In this document: positions 45,796 to 55,701 of the stretch, piece after piece
How the letters are laid out: each line of letters starts with the position of its first letter
Numbering within the stretch: position 1 is the first letter of the stretch
Assembly (NCBI GenBank): GCA_023420085.1
Contig: JAEZWQ010000034.1
Coordinates: forward strand, 28,315-92,314
DNA: 64,000 nucleotides
DNA from: Bacillota bacterium
GTDB taxonomy: Bacteria > Bacillota > Clostridia > Lachnospirales > Lachnospiraceae
Direction: 5' to 3'
Translations under genes and position numbers: made by a program
Notes under the pieces: model-generated
Told to the model about the DNA's origin: nothing
The model's database searches: none
Seen by the model: the letters and a program-made list of their open reading frames with translations, nothing else

Positions 45796-46528
45796 TAGAG
45801 CTTTTAAATTAGTTGTAAGCATGGGTGAAATGTTAATTGAATGTGACGCGGAGACATTAAGAGTTATTGATACTATGAATATTGTTTCTAAGTCACTAGG
45901 AATTGAAGAATTTGATAGTTTTATAATTACAAATGGCTTATTTGCTACTGCATCTTCAGATGGTATTGTACTTGCAAAAAACAAGCAAATTAGAACTCAT
46001 TCTTCTAATTTAGGTAAGGTTGAGGCGATAAATACTTTATCAAGAAAAATTGCTAGTCATGAAGTTGATTTATACGAGGCAGAAAAAATATTAAATAGTA
46101 TAAAAACTCAAAAAATATGGCCTGATTATACTACCTATTTTGCAGCTGCTATTGGATGTGGTGCTCTAACCGGTTTATACGGTGGTACATATAAAGATTG
46201 TATTTTATCAGCTATTATTAGTGTTTTTATTAATGGTTTATTAAAATATACTCGTAAAAAAAGGTTAAATGGTGTTTTAGAAAATTTAATTGCTAGTATA
46301 AGCATAACAATTACTGCTGTATTTTTTATGTATTTAAAACTAGGTGATAATGTTGATAAAATAATTATTGGCTCAATAATGCCTCTAGTACCTGGAATAC
46401 TGCTAACAAATGGTATTAGAGATATTACAAATAATGATTATCTTTCTGGTATCATAAGGGTTATTGAAGCTATATTGATCGCCTCATCAATTGCTGTTGG
46501 TGTTGGTTTAGTATTTAATTTTATTTGA
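45782..46528 (+). CDS. Threonine/serine exporter, N-terminal (ThrE/DUF1212) subunit
   Basis: About 248 residues. A soluble N-terminal part starts with EMLIECDAETLRV, where family members carry the motif GxxLxxxGAexxRV, and five membrane helices follow. Together with the next gene it makes up a split ThrE exporter of threonine and serine. The ATG at 45782 is preferred; a GTG at 45773 is an alternative, and neither has a strong ribosome site, so coupling to the overlapping MATE gene is likely. Confidence 0.88.
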   Translation: MKDFNRAFKLVVSMGEMLIECDAETLRVIDTMNIVSKSLGIEEFDSFIITNGLFATASSDGIVLAKNKQIRTHSSNLGKVEAINTLSRKIASHEVDLYEAEKILNSIKTQKIWPDYTTYFAAAIGCGALTGLYGGTYKDCILSAIISVFINGLLKYTRKKRLNGVLENLIASISITITAVFFMYLKLGDNVDKIIIGSIMPLVPGILLTNGIRDITNNDYLSGIIRVIEAILIASSIAVGVGLVFNFI

Positions 46529-46535
46529 GGTAAAT

Positions 46536-47024
46536 ATGGAAAGATATATATTTGATTTTATTTATGCCATGTTAGGTACTATAGGTTTTGCTGCATTATT
46601 TGAAATAAGACCAAAAAACATCTTCTACTGTGGTATATGTGGTGGAATAGGATGGTTAGTCTATCTAATTTCTGATAATTTTTTTGGAGTATTTATATCA
46701 AACCTATTTTCAGCATTAAGTATAGTTATACTCGCTAGGATTCTTGCAAAATATAAAAAAGCACCTGCACCTATATTTTATATACCAGGAATATTCCCTA
46801 TTGTACCAGGGGCCGGAATTTATAATACTGCTTATTCAATTGTCAGAAATAATTTTTCTGATGCTCAGATGTATGGATTAGCAACAATTAAAACATCTTG
46901 TGCTATAGCACTTGCAATAGCCATTATATCTCTTTTCCCATATTCGCTCAGAAGAAAAAAGCTTATAAGTAATCAAAAAAGTCATATACATCAATTTGAA
47001 TCTTTAAAAAAAAATATTAAATAA
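46536..47024 (+). CDS. Threonine/serine exporter, C-terminal (DUF3815) subunit
   Basis: 162 residues with about five membrane helices and the conserved FYIPGIFPIVPGAGIYNT segment of the second ThrE module. It starts 7 bp after the first subunit with GAGG upstream. A threonine/serine exporter complements the serine dehydratase genes located nearby, as both would lower cytoplasmic serine; that link is inferred. Confidence 0.88.
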   Translation: MERYIFDFIYAMLGTIGFAALFEIRPKNIFYCGICGGIGWLVYLISDNFFGVFISNLFSALSIVILARILAKYKKAPAPIFYIPGIFPIVPGAGIYNTAYSIVRNNFSDAQMYGLATIKTSCAIALAIAIISLFPYSLRRKKLISNQKSHIHQFESLKKNIK

Positions 47025-47040
47025 TTATTATATATTCACA

Positions 47041-47077
47041 AAAATATACCTTATTTATAAATAAGGTATATTTTTTA
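47041..47077. terminator. Bidirectional terminator
   Basis: A 13-15 bp stem built on ATATACCTTATT and AATAAGGTATAT, with A and T runs on both sides, between convergent genes. Confidence 0.85.
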
Positions 47078-47086
47078 TCGTAATAT

Positions 47087-47974
47087 TTATCCTACAATTT
47101 TTATTGCTTTTGGAATTATCTTAAACTTTATCAATTCATTTTTATTTATCTTTGTAAGCTCACCATCTATATTAAGAACTGTATCTCTATCAATAGTAAC
47201 TTCATAATTGCTTGTTCTAAAACTTTTTACATATTTTTTTAGTTCTAAATGCTTGCCTTTTACTAATTTAGGCATAAGCATCAATATTTGCGCCCTATTT
47301 AACTTGCTTATACAGCAAATATCAAATAATCCATCATCATATATTGCATTAGGTAAAATAGGAAATCCTCCACCATATTGCTTCCCTATTCCTACAGCAA
47401 GAAGAGTTATTTTATTTTTAACTCTATCTTTAGATACACCGATAGGTACATACTTTATCCAAGTATTTATTATTGCTAATTTATAAGATAATGATGATTT
47501 TATAATACTTTTATAAAAATATGTATTCTTAACAACTTCTGCATCAAATCCAATTGTTGCTACATTTAAAAACAAATTACCATTTACAGTTCCAACATCA
47601 CATGTTCTAATCTTATTTGTTAAAATTGCATCAATTGCTTTTTCTAAACATGTTTCTAATTTAAATCCGGCTACAAAGTCATTACCAGTTCCAGCAGGTA
47701 TAATTCCCATTGCTATCTTCTTTGAATATATAAGACCTGTTGCAACTTCTTTAACAGTTCCATCTCCACCAACAGCTACAATAACATCATACTCCCCTTC
47801 AAATTGCGATGCAATTAGAGTAGCGTGGTTAGGTCTATTTGTCATCTTAATACTATATTCTTCGATAGAATTACATTTTTTCTTCTTATAATCCATATAG
47901 TTCTTTATTTTTGTCTTATATCCTTTAGCTCTTCCGCTATTCGCAGATGGATTAATAATAAATAAATATTTCAT
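47087..47974 (-). CDS. Diacylglycerol kinase-family lipid kinase
   Basis: 295 residues of the DagK/YegS/BmrU family, which phosphorylates diacylglycerol or related lipids at the membrane. The ATP-binding motif is VGGDGTVKEVATGL, followed by GIIPAGTGNDF; IINPSANSG opens the protein. It lies 2 bp after the Asn/Lys-rich gene. Recycling of diacylglycerol released by envelope synthesis is the usual role. Confidence 0.92.
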   Translation of the reverse strand: MKYLFIINPSANSGRAKGYKTKIKNYMDYKKKKCNSIEEYSIKMTNRPNHATLIASQFEGEYDVIVAVGGDGTVKEVATGLIYSKKIAMGIIPAGTGNDFVAGFKLETCLEKAIDAILTNKIRTCDVGTVNGNLFLNVATIGFDAEVVKNTYFYKSIIKSSLSYKLAIINTWIKYVPIGVSKDRVKNKITLLAVGIGKQYGGGFPILPNAIYDDGLFDICCISKLNRAQILMLMPKLVKGKHLELKKYVKSFRTSNYEVTIDRDTVLNIDGELTKINKNELIKFKIIPKAIKIVG

Positions 47975-47976
47975 TT

Positions 47977-48744
47977 CTAATTCTCAGTTAATTTAAATTG
48001 TACCCTAGTTCCTGCAACCGTATTGTCTTTATACCTAATGACATCGTATTTATAAGCATTAAAATAATATCTCTTTGAATTTATATCAATATACTTTACA
48101 TTAAACAAATAATTGTCTGCAAAAGCTTTTGCACTCTCCTCATTGTCAAATAATGAAGGCCAAGTATACCAACCATCAATAATTTCACCTAAATGTGTCT
48201 CTGATTTATAATCATCATTTTTATTTTCTTTATTTTCATTATTTTTGTCATCTTTATGTGACGGATCCTCACTAGGTGTATTATCCTTATTATTCAGATT
48301 TCCATCATTTTCTTTATTTTCATTTTCTTTATTTTCATTTGTATTATTAGAGCTAATATTATTAGTATTATTATTACTATTATTATTGTGATTGTTATCT
48401 TTATTTAAATTAGTATTATTTGTACTATTTTGATCCTTATTAGTTGAATTATTACCCGAATTTAAATTAGATTTTTGCGAACTTTCACCTTTATTATCTT
48501 TTTTATCATCACCTTCATTTTTACTATCATCTTTTTCAGGCGACTTTTTCTCAGATTTACTTTCTTTTATATCTTCATTTTTATTCTTGTCTTCACCGAA
48601 ATCTTTAACAAGATCATTATTTACTTGATTATGTTGATTTCTTTCTTTAATACTATTAGATGTCTTCATATATGCGACAACTAGTAATATTAAAACAACA
48701 ACTAACAAAATAAGTGCAAATATTAATTTATTATTCTTTCTCAT
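47977..48744 (-). CDS. Anchored protein with Asn/Lys-rich linker, unknown function
   Basis: 255 residues. One N-terminal transmembrane helix (about 9-26) is followed by about 150 residues of low-complexity Asn, Lys, Glu, Asp and Ser. A compact C-terminal domain of about 70 residues (GWYTWPSLFDNEESAKAFAD to VQFKL) ends the protein and looks like a mixed alpha/beta fold facing outward. I do not recognise it. The linker resembles wall-spanning spacers. The start is directly behind the sdaAA stop with GGGAG, so it is cotranscribed with the serine dehydratase. Confidence 0.7.
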   Translation of the reverse strand: MRKNNKLIFALILLVVVLILLVVAYMKTSNSIKERNQHNQVNNDLVKDFGEDKNKNEDIKESKSEKKSPEKDDSKNEGDDKKDNKGESSQKSNLNSGNNSTNKDQNSTNNTNLNKDNNHNNNSNNNTNNISSNNTNENKENENKENDGNLNNKDNTPSEDPSHKDDKNNENKENKNDDYKSETHLGEIIDGWYTWPSLFDNEESAKAFADNYLFNVKYIDINSKRYYFNAYKYDVIRYKDNTVAGTRVQFKLTEN

Positions 48745-48746
48745 TA

Positions 48747-49616
48747 TTATCTCCCTAAAAAGTCTTGTCTAATTCTACATCCTGTATCTGATGCTGCTAT
48801 TCCTCCAAGTCCTGTTTCTCTTGAAACAGCAGGGATTTCTTTACCAACTTTATCCATAGTCTTAACAACCTCTTCATAAGGGACTATTGATTTCACCCCA
48901 GCTAATGCCATATCAGCTGATATCATAGCATTAACAATACCAGAAGCATTTCTAAATGTACATGGATATTCAACAAGACCTGCTATCGGATCACAAATTA
49001 AACCTAATACGTGTAAAAGGGCCAAAGAACCCGCATGTAGACTCTGCTCAACGCTTCCTCCCATTAAATATACCAATGCGCCTGCTGTCATTGCAGCAGC
49101 AGATCCACATTCAGCTTGACATCCACCTTCAGCACCTGAAAAATTTGCATATCTTGAAATAAATTCTCCCATTCCAACCGCTGTGAGTAAAGCCATAGCT
49201 TGTTGTTCCCTATTTAGATTAAACCTTTTAGTAAAACTGACTAATCCTGCTGGTAAAATTCCAGATGCACCAGCAGTTGGAGCAGCAACTATCTTAAACA
49301 TATTAGCGCTCATCTCTAATGTTGAGAAAGCCATTGCCATAGCTTCATTCAAAAAGGTTCCTGTAATGGTTTCTCCTTTTGCATACTTCATCATTTCATA
49401 TGCAAACCCATCAATCATTCCCAATTCTGTTTTACTTTTATTCTCAGTATAGTAGATTGCTGAATTTTCCATTACTTCTATAATTTTATATAATTCATTA
49501 AATATTTCTTCTCTAGTAGTTTGATTATCTTCTATCGTACTATTAATAACTGCATCAGCTATAGTACAATTATTTTCTTTACAATATTTAATTAAACTAT
49601 CCGCTGTTTCAAACAT
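48747..49616 (-). CDS. sdaAA: L-serine dehydratase, iron-sulfur alpha subunit
   Basis: Deaminates L-serine to pyruvate and ammonia using a [4Fe-4S] cluster. It is 289 residues with the cluster cysteines in CQAECGS, LICDPIAG and the C-terminal GCRIR, plus APTAGASGILP. It follows the beta subunit by 10 bp, with GAGGA before the ATG. Pyruvate formed here can enter the PFOR or lactate routes encoded in the same window. Confidence 0.95.
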   Translation of the reverse strand: MFETADSLIKYCKENNCTIADAVINSTIEDNQTTREEIFNELYKIIEVMENSAIYYTENKSKTELGMIDGFAYEMMKYAKGETITGTFLNEAMAMAFSTLEMSANMFKIVAAPTAGASGILPAGLVSFTKRFNLNREQQAMALLTAVGMGEFISRYANFSGAEGGCQAECGSAAAMTAGALVYLMGGSVEQSLHAGSLALLHVLGLICDPIAGLVEYPCTFRNASGIVNAMISADMALAGVKSIVPYEEVVKTMDKVGKEIPAVSRETGLGGIAASDTGCRIRQDFLGR

Positions 49617-49626
49617 AATTCATCCT

Positions 49627-50277
49627 CTATTTCGTTACATAAATATAATAACTAAATCTTTTATTTTCTTTTATTTGATTTCTTAATTCTTCTTCTATAT
49701 CCTTATCTGTTTCAACAATTAAAGAAACATGACTATGAGTCTTTATTGTCTTCATAGATTCAATATTATAACCATTTTCAGATAATAGCGTAGATAGCCA
49801 TGCAATAACTCCAAGTTGTTCATTATACCTTAAAATTAATGTTGGATGATCTCCAGTAAATGTTACTGAATTTCCATTAATATCAATAATTACAATATTG
49901 CCTCCACCTATTGATGATCCGGTCACATAAAATTGATTTCCACTTGGATAATATAAAATAATTTTAACAGTATTTGGATGAACATTCCCCAAATCTTTTT
50001 TTATAAATTCATATTCAATTCCTTTTTCTTTAGCATATTTAAACGAATCTCTAAGTCTTTCATCATCTGGTTCAAAACCTAATATCCCTGCAAGCAATGC
50101 TCTATCTGTACCATGACCTTTATAAGTTTCTGCAAATGATCCATGCAATTCAAATGTTACTTTTGTAAATCCTTTACCTGCAATACCTCTAGCCATATTG
50201 CCTATTCTACATGCTCCAGCTGTATGCGAACTTGAAGGGCCAATCATTATAGGGCCTAAAATATCAAAAATTTTCAT
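49627..50277 (-). CDS. sdaAB: L-serine dehydratase, iron-sulfur beta subunit
   Basis: 216 residues. The substrate-loop motif GPSSSHTAGACRIG is at about 13-26, and a C-terminal ACT domain (about 145-216) may sense serine. The frame begins at 50319, but the ATG at 50277 behind AAGGAAG gives the family N-terminus MKIFDILGP. First gene of the sda operon. Confidence 0.94.
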   Translation of the reverse strand: MKIFDILGPIMIGPSSSHTAGACRIGNMARGIAGKGFTKVTFELHGSFAETYKGHGTDRALLAGILGFEPDDERLRDSFKYAKEKGIEYEFIKKDLGNVHPNTVKIILYYPSGNQFYVTGSSIGGGNIVIIDINGNSVTFTGDHPTLILRYNEQLGVIAWLSTLLSENGYNIESMKTIKTHSHVSLIVETDKDIEEELRNQIKENKRFSYYIYVTK

Positions 50278-50362
50278 ATTCTTCTTCCTTAAATTTAATA
50301 ATATAATTATATCATACAAAATATTTAGTGTGAATAATTGTATATTAATATACTAGATAATA

Positions 50363-50653
50363 CTAATCATAGTTTCTATTTGGATTTTTAGGAAACCACC
50401 CTTTTTTTACCCTTTTTTCTTGATCTATTAGTTCATGTATACTCCAAATACAAGAAATTCCAAAAACTGCTACTAGGCAGCTTATAATTGTATTGGCTAT
50501 AAACAAAGATATGACAAGTGTAATAACTCCCACTACTAAAAATATTGGCCAAATTTTTTTAGAAAAATAGTATTCTCCCTTTATTACAATTGGATGAAAT
50601 ATTCCAATAAGTAAAAATGTTCCTATTCCAACAATAATACCTTCTATATTCAT
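50363..50653 (-). CDS. DUF4491 family membrane protein
   Basis: 96 residues with three membrane helices and the characteristic IGIFHPIVIKGEYYF near the N-terminus and EKRVKKGWFPKNP at the end, which match the DUF4491 family as I know it. Function unknown. AGGAG precedes the ATG; it stands alone between sdaAB and the surface protein. Confidence 0.82.
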   Translation of the reverse strand: MNIEGIIVGIGTFLLIGIFHPIVIKGEYYFSKKIWPIFLVVGVITLVISLFIANTIISCLVAVFGISCIWSIHELIDQEKRVKKGWFPKNPNRNYD

Positions 50654-50752
50654 GTTTCCTCTCCTAAATTTATAATCTAAATATTATTATATATTTTAAT
50701 TAAAATTATGTATATATTTATTATAAAGAAATAGACATAGGAAAACCTATGT

Positions 50753-52711
50753 CTAATCATTTCTATATATTTTTAAGACTAAACCACCCAATAATGTTAA
50801 TAAAGAGACAATATATGCAGCTCCAAAAGGTGTTGAAGTCTTAGGAAGGGCTTTTTTGTCACTAGATTTATTAGAATCACTAATTTTAATTTCTTCCTTT
50901 TGATTACTATTGTTATCTAGTATTAATCTTGTATTCAAATTTTTAACTAATGTTGATTCAATTTTTGATGATAATTCTTTGCTATTATCAATCATACTAT
51001 TTTTATTAATAGTATTTTTTATTATATCAACATTTATTCCACCAATATTCTCTTTAGGATTTAATGATTCATTACTTCCTTTTTTAAATTCATTTAATGT
51101 TTTTAACATTTCTTTTCGTGAATCATCAAGTCTGTTATAAATATTTTGAGTAACTTTTCTTTCTTCATTTAATTTTATTAATTCATCTTTTAATAATATT
51201 AAATCTTTTTTAGATTTTTCTAATCTTTGTATTACTTTTAATCTATTTTCTTCAAATTTTTTCAATGCTTCCTTTAGTTTTTGAATAATTTCCTTAGCTT
51301 CTATAATTCCCTTTTTATAATTATCTATTTTTTCTCTTATCTCATTAGAAGATAGGTTATTATCCAATGATCTTCTAGAACGACTTCGAGCGCCATTATC
51401 AGATTTAATCTTTTTTTCTAACTCTTTCTTTTCTTTTTCTAATTCTATAATTTTTTGTCGTTCTAGCTGAACTTCTTGATCATTCTCTTCAGAATTAGAA
51501 TTTAGTTTTGAGTTAACAAGTGTAGTTGAATATTTAGACTTATCTAAAATATAATTATCAGGGACCCCTATAACATGGAATTCAAATCCATTTTTCATAA
51601 GACTAAATCCAGTATGCATATCATATTGTTTGCTACTAGCATGAAATACACCTGTTATACTCTTAGCATGTTCCCATTCTTCGTTATTATACAAAAATCC
51701 AACTACAGCTTGTATAACAGCTTCTTTAGCTTTTCCCATATTATCAATAGTAATATTGGTCCCTGTAGCAGAATAAAGATCTTCATATAGCTGACCACCT
51801 GTTGTAGATCTTAGTCCATGCTTTGTAGCAGTACTATTTAAGATCTCATTATCATGTCCACTTAGATAAGTTCTTGTATCCTTTTTATTACTATATTGTT
51901 TAAATACATCTTCAGAAAAGTTTTTAACTCCTTCTGTTAGTCTTACATCACTGTATCCAAATTTTCTTCTTATAGCATTAATATTTTTTATAGCAAATTC
52001 ATTAATTTCATCTTTATCATTTTGTTTTAGATTCTCTAATGATATACTTCTCTTTTTATCTTCTTCACTAGCTTCCCATACTAAGTCTTTATAGCTATGT
52101 TTTATTAGAGTTTTTGTTAATTCTTCTTTACCATCTGTTCCATTTATTTCTGCATATTTTTTTAATGCTACTATATATTCATCATCAACTGGTATAATTG
52201 ACAATGATTTATTATGCTCAATATTTGTAATTTTAAGTTTAATCTCATTAATTTGATTATCTATTTCTCTAATTCTATTTTTATATCCATCTATATTATC
52301 TTTACTACTTTTATCTAAAAGTAATTTTTCTAATCTTGTAATTTCACTTTGATAAAATTCAATTTTTTCTTCTTCACTTTTTATAGATTTTTCAATTTCA
52401 TCTTTACTGAGTTTTAATATCTTTTCATCTTCGGCAATACTTGACTCTATATTGTTAATTTGGAAATTTTTTTCATTAATTTGCTTATCAAGATCACCTA
52501 ATTTTTTAGAAATGATATCTGATTTAATTACTAACTCATTTAATTCATTTTCAGTATTTTGTATTTTAGTTTTAATATCATCATTTTTATTAACAATTTT
52601 ATCATTTGCAAAAACACTGTTATTGTTTATAACATCAGTATTTAGAACAATAATTGTCGTGATTAATAATGAGCCACCTATTTTTATTAATCTATGAACA
52701 TTTTTTCTCAT
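50753..52711 (-). CDS. LPXTG-anchored surface protein with SEC10/PgrA-like domain
   Basis: 652 residues. A signal peptide (about 1-35) is followed by a coiled coil (about 45-165), a globular SEC10/PgrA-like domain (about 215-405) containing SGHDNEIL and GFLYNNEEWEHA, and a second coiled coil (about 425-545). The C-terminus is a sortase signal, LPKTS at 622-626, then a hydrophobic segment and a basic tail. The ATG at 52711 has AGGAGG; the frame further upstream lacks one. SEC10/PgrA proteins are best known as surface-exclusion proteins of conjugative plasmids; no conjugation genes are adjacent here. Confidence 0.88.
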   Translation of the reverse strand: MRKNVHRLIKIGGSLLITTIIVLNTDVINNNSVFANDKIVNKNDDIKTKIQNTENELNELVIKSDIISKKLGDLDKQINEKNFQINNIESSIAEDEKILKLSKDEIEKSIKSEEEKIEFYQSEITRLEKLLLDKSSKDNIDGYKNRIREIDNQINEIKLKITNIEHNKSLSIIPVDDEYIVALKKYAEINGTDGKEELTKTLIKHSYKDLVWEASEEDKKRSISLENLKQNDKDEINEFAIKNINAIRRKFGYSDVRLTEGVKNFSEDVFKQYSNKKDTRTYLSGHDNEILNSTATKHGLRSTTGGQLYEDLYSATGTNITIDNMGKAKEAVIQAVVGFLYNNEEWEHAKSITGVFHASSKQYDMHTGFSLMKNGFEFHVIGVPDNYILDKSKYSTTLVNSKLNSNSEENDQEVQLERQKIIELEKEKKELEKKIKSDNGARSRSRRSLDNNLSSNEIREKIDNYKKGIIEAKEIIQKLKEALKKFEENRLKVIQRLEKSKKDLILLKDELIKLNEERKVTQNIYNRLDDSRKEMLKTLNEFKKGSNESLNPKENIGGINVDIIKNTINKNSMIDNSKELSSKIESTLVKNLNTRLILDNNSNQKEEIKISDSNKSSDKKALPKTSTPFGAAYIVSLLTLLGGLVLKIYRND

Positions 52712-52991
52712 GAATCCTCCTAGATAATATTTGCAAGTATATATAAGTTTATCAATCTTTTTAATTATTAAACTAAACATATAATAACTGAAAATTTTTT
52801 CCTTTGCAATATTTTTACAATAATTTTCATTATTTAAACACATATATAAATATAACTATAAATATTCAAAATAAAATAATATCAATGTGTATTTGTATTA
52901 TTTACTATCAGCAATTATTCTATAACTTGCATTATTATAGGCATTGTGATATATTGCAGAAATAAGTAAACTTAACAACTTAAGAGGTTAT

Positions 52992-54725
52992 ATGAATTAT
53001 TCAGATATTATTGATACTATTGCTAATATTTTTTCTTGCAATAAAGAAGATATAAAAAATTTCACTCCTCAAAAGCTAGGAATGACAAATCATTCATATT
53101 TATTTGAAATTAACAATAATAAATATCTTTTCAGAAAACCTGGAGAAGGTACAAATAAAATTATAAATCGTTATAATGAAGCCCATGTATATTCTCTAAT
53201 AAGTGGATTAAATATATCTGATGAAATAATATATATAGATCCTAAACATGGGTATAAAATATCTAAATATATTGAAAATTCACGTGTATGTAATCCACAA
53301 AACCTTGATGACGTTTCAAAATGCATGGAAAAATTGCGCAAACTACATGATCAAAAATTAAAGTGTAGTCATGAATTTAATTTATTTGAACAGCTTGAAT
53401 ATTATGAAAAACTTTTAACTAGCCCATCTAAATATAATGATTATTTTAATACTAAAATGAAGGTTTTATCACTTCAAAACTGGATAAATGGTATAAAAAA
53501 AGAATCTATCTTATCTCATGTAGATCCTGTAGCAGATAATTTTTTATTAAATGATGATGAAACTATTTTAATAGATTGGGAATATGCTGCAATGCAAGAC
53601 CCTGACATAGACATAGCTATGTTTTGTTTATATTCACTCTATGATGATGAGATGATAGATAAGATAATTGATATATATTATGATAATAATTGTCCTTATG
53701 ATATAAGAACAAAAATATATGCTTATCTAAGTGTTGGTGGCCTTGTTTGGAGTAATTGGTGTGAGTTCAAACGTCAGTGTGGTAATGAATTTAATGAATA
53801 TGCTGATAAACAATATTATTATGCAAAATATTACTATGAAAAAACAATAAATAGATTGAAAACTATCAGTGTTGATAATGCCATTATATTGGCTGCAGGA
53901 ACATCAAGTAGATTTGCACCTCTATCATTTGAGAATCCTAAGGCTCTATTAAATGTAAAAGGTGAACCTATGATTGAACGTTTAATAAATCAGCTTCAAT
54001 CTTCTGGTATAAATGAAATTATTGTAGTTACTGGATATAAAGCAGAAAAATTCGAGTATCTAAGAGATAAATTTGGAATTAAGATTATATATAATAGTGA
54101 TTTTAATACAAAAAATAACTACAGCTCTTTGTATGCAGTCAAAGACCATTTAAAAAACTCATATATATGCTGTGCAGATAATTATTATCAAAATAATCCT
54201 TTTTTATCAAAAGAATTAAATCCATTTTATTCATGTGTACATTTTAAATATACTGACTCAGAATGGGCAGTTGATATAGATAGCTCAGATCGTATTATCG
54301 ATGTTAACATAGGTGGAGAAGATAAATATTGTATGTTTGGACATGTTTTTTTCGATGAATCATTCAGTAAAAAATTAATACAAATGATAGAACAAATATA
54401 TAACAATGATGAGTATAACTCTTTACTATGGGAGGCTATATATTTAAAAAATATTGATAAATTACCTCTCTACATCCGTAGATATAGTAGTAACGATATT
54501 TTTGAATTTGATACTCTAGATGAGCTTAGATTATTCGATTCTTCATATATCTATAATACAAGATCAAGTATTCTTAAAAAACTTTCTATTAAGCATAAAT
54601 GTAATGAATCAGATATACATAATATTGAAGCAATAAAAGGTGGAAACAATACCGCTACTGGATTTAATTACAATATAGGTAATAATACCTACACCTATTA
54701 TTATAATAACTATTCAAATAAATAA
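52992..54725 (+). CDS. Choline kinase-cytidylyltransferase fusion (LicA-LicC type)
   Basis: 577 residues. Residues 1-290 form a choline/ethanolamine kinase-like domain (SHVDPVADNFLL catalytic loop; LIDWEYAAMQDPDID metal site). Residues about 295-515 form a nucleotidyltransferase starting NAIILAAGTSSRF, like LicC. Together they would turn choline into CDP-choline for phosphocholine decoration of surface glycans. The last 50 residues (about 525-577) resemble the start of the kinase domain again and then stop, as if a second kinase had been cut off. AGAGG precedes the ATG. Substrate could also be another amino-alcohol. Confidence 0.85.
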   Translation: MNYSDIIDTIANIFSCNKEDIKNFTPQKLGMTNHSYLFEINNNKYLFRKPGEGTNKIINRYNEAHVYSLISGLNISDEIIYIDPKHGYKISKYIENSRVCNPQNLDDVSKCMEKLRKLHDQKLKCSHEFNLFEQLEYYEKLLTSPSKYNDYFNTKMKVLSLQNWINGIKKESILSHVDPVADNFLLNDDETILIDWEYAAMQDPDIDIAMFCLYSLYDDEMIDKIIDIYYDNNCPYDIRTKIYAYLSVGGLVWSNWCEFKRQCGNEFNEYADKQYYYAKYYYEKTINRLKTISVDNAIILAAGTSSRFAPLSFENPKALLNVKGEPMIERLINQLQSSGINEIIVVTGYKAEKFEYLRDKFGIKIIYNSDFNTKNNYSSLYAVKDHLKNSYICCADNYYQNNPFLSKELNPFYSCVHFKYTDSEWAVDIDSSDRIIDVNIGGEDKYCMFGHVFFDESFSKKLIQMIEQIYNNDEYNSLLWEAIYLKNIDKLPLYIRRYSSNDIFEFDTLDELRLFDSSYIYNTRSSILKKLSIKHKCNESDIHNIEAIKGGNNTATGFNYNIGNNTYTYYYNNYSNK

Positions 54726-54775
54726 AAATATGGTAATATACGAGTAACGACATTTAAAACTACCTAGGAGGTATA

Positions 54776-55627
54776 ATGAAACAAATTAAAATAGTTGCTG
54801 ATAGTGGTTGTGATGTTTCTTTAGATTTTGTAAAGGAACACAATATTGAAATAGTACCACTTATCATCGATGTAAATGATAAAACTTTTATAGATGATTT
54901 TAATATTGATATAGAAGATATGATAAAAAATATCAAGCTTGCACCAACTGCTGGTAAATCTTCATGTCCATCACCTCAAGCTTACTTTGAAGCTTTTGGA
55001 GATGCTAGTGAAATATTCGTTGTAACTTTAAGTAGTACTGTTAGTGGAAGTAACAATAGTGCTTGTATAGCCAAGGATATGTATTTAACAAAAAATCCAA
55101 AAGCAAAAATACATATATTTGATACATCTTCTGCTTCTGCTGCCGAAACACTTGTAGTACATGAAATTGTAGATTGTATTAAAAAAGATTATAATTTTGA
55201 AAAAATCATTAGTCATGTTACAAATATAATCAATAGTACAAAAACTTATTTCATACTTGACGATATGGATACACTTATAAAGAATGGCCGTATCCGTGGT
55301 TTAAAAGCATTCCTAGTTGGAAAACTAAATATTAAGGCTATAATGACACAAAAAAATGGTGAGATCGTACAAGCAGGTAAAGGTCATGGTATAAGTAAAG
55401 CTCTATCAAATCTTGCTGAAATAGTAAAAAAAGATATAAAATTACCTAATATATCAAACCTATATATAAGCCATGTGAATGCATTTGATAAAGTTGAAGC
55501 ATTTATTGGTAGCCTTAAAAAAATTAATTGTTATGATATATTTAATAAAATTATAATTGATCATACTAGAGGATTATCTAGCTTCTATGCAAATGATGGA
55601 GGTATTATAATAGCATTTACTATATAA
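54776..55627 (+). CDS. DegV family fatty-acid-binding protein
   Basis: 283 residues. DegV/FakB proteins carry a fatty acid to the FakA kinase. The ADSGCD start, the TAGKSSCPSPQAYFEAF segment and the FVVTLSSTVSGSNNSA loop that holds the carboxylate are typical. AGGAGG precedes the ATG, 50 bp after the LicA-LicC gene. fakA is not in the window. Confidence 0.92.
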   Translation: MKQIKIVADSGCDVSLDFVKEHNIEIVPLIIDVNDKTFIDDFNIDIEDMIKNIKLAPTAGKSSCPSPQAYFEAFGDASEIFVVTLSSTVSGSNNSACIAKDMYLTKNPKAKIHIFDTSSASAAETLVVHEIVDCIKKDYNFEKIISHVTNIINSTKTYFILDDMDTLIKNGRIRGLKAFLVGKLNIKAIMTQKNGEIVQAGKGHGISKALSNLAEIVKKDIKLPNISNLYISHVNAFDKVEAFIGSLKKINCYDIFNKIIIDHTRGLSSFYANDGGIIIAFTI

Positions 55628-55633
55628 TAAAAT

Positions 55634-55681
55634 GATTCTAACATTTTTAATAATATAAAAGTGTTAGAATCTCTTTTTTTA
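55634..55681. terminator. Terminator between degV and hflX
   Basis: GATTCTAACA pairs with TGTTAGAATC (55634-55671), followed by a run of T in the plus direction; it also follows the convergent hflX. Confidence 0.85.
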
Positions 55682-55701
55682 TATAAATTATAATGTCTAT
55701 T

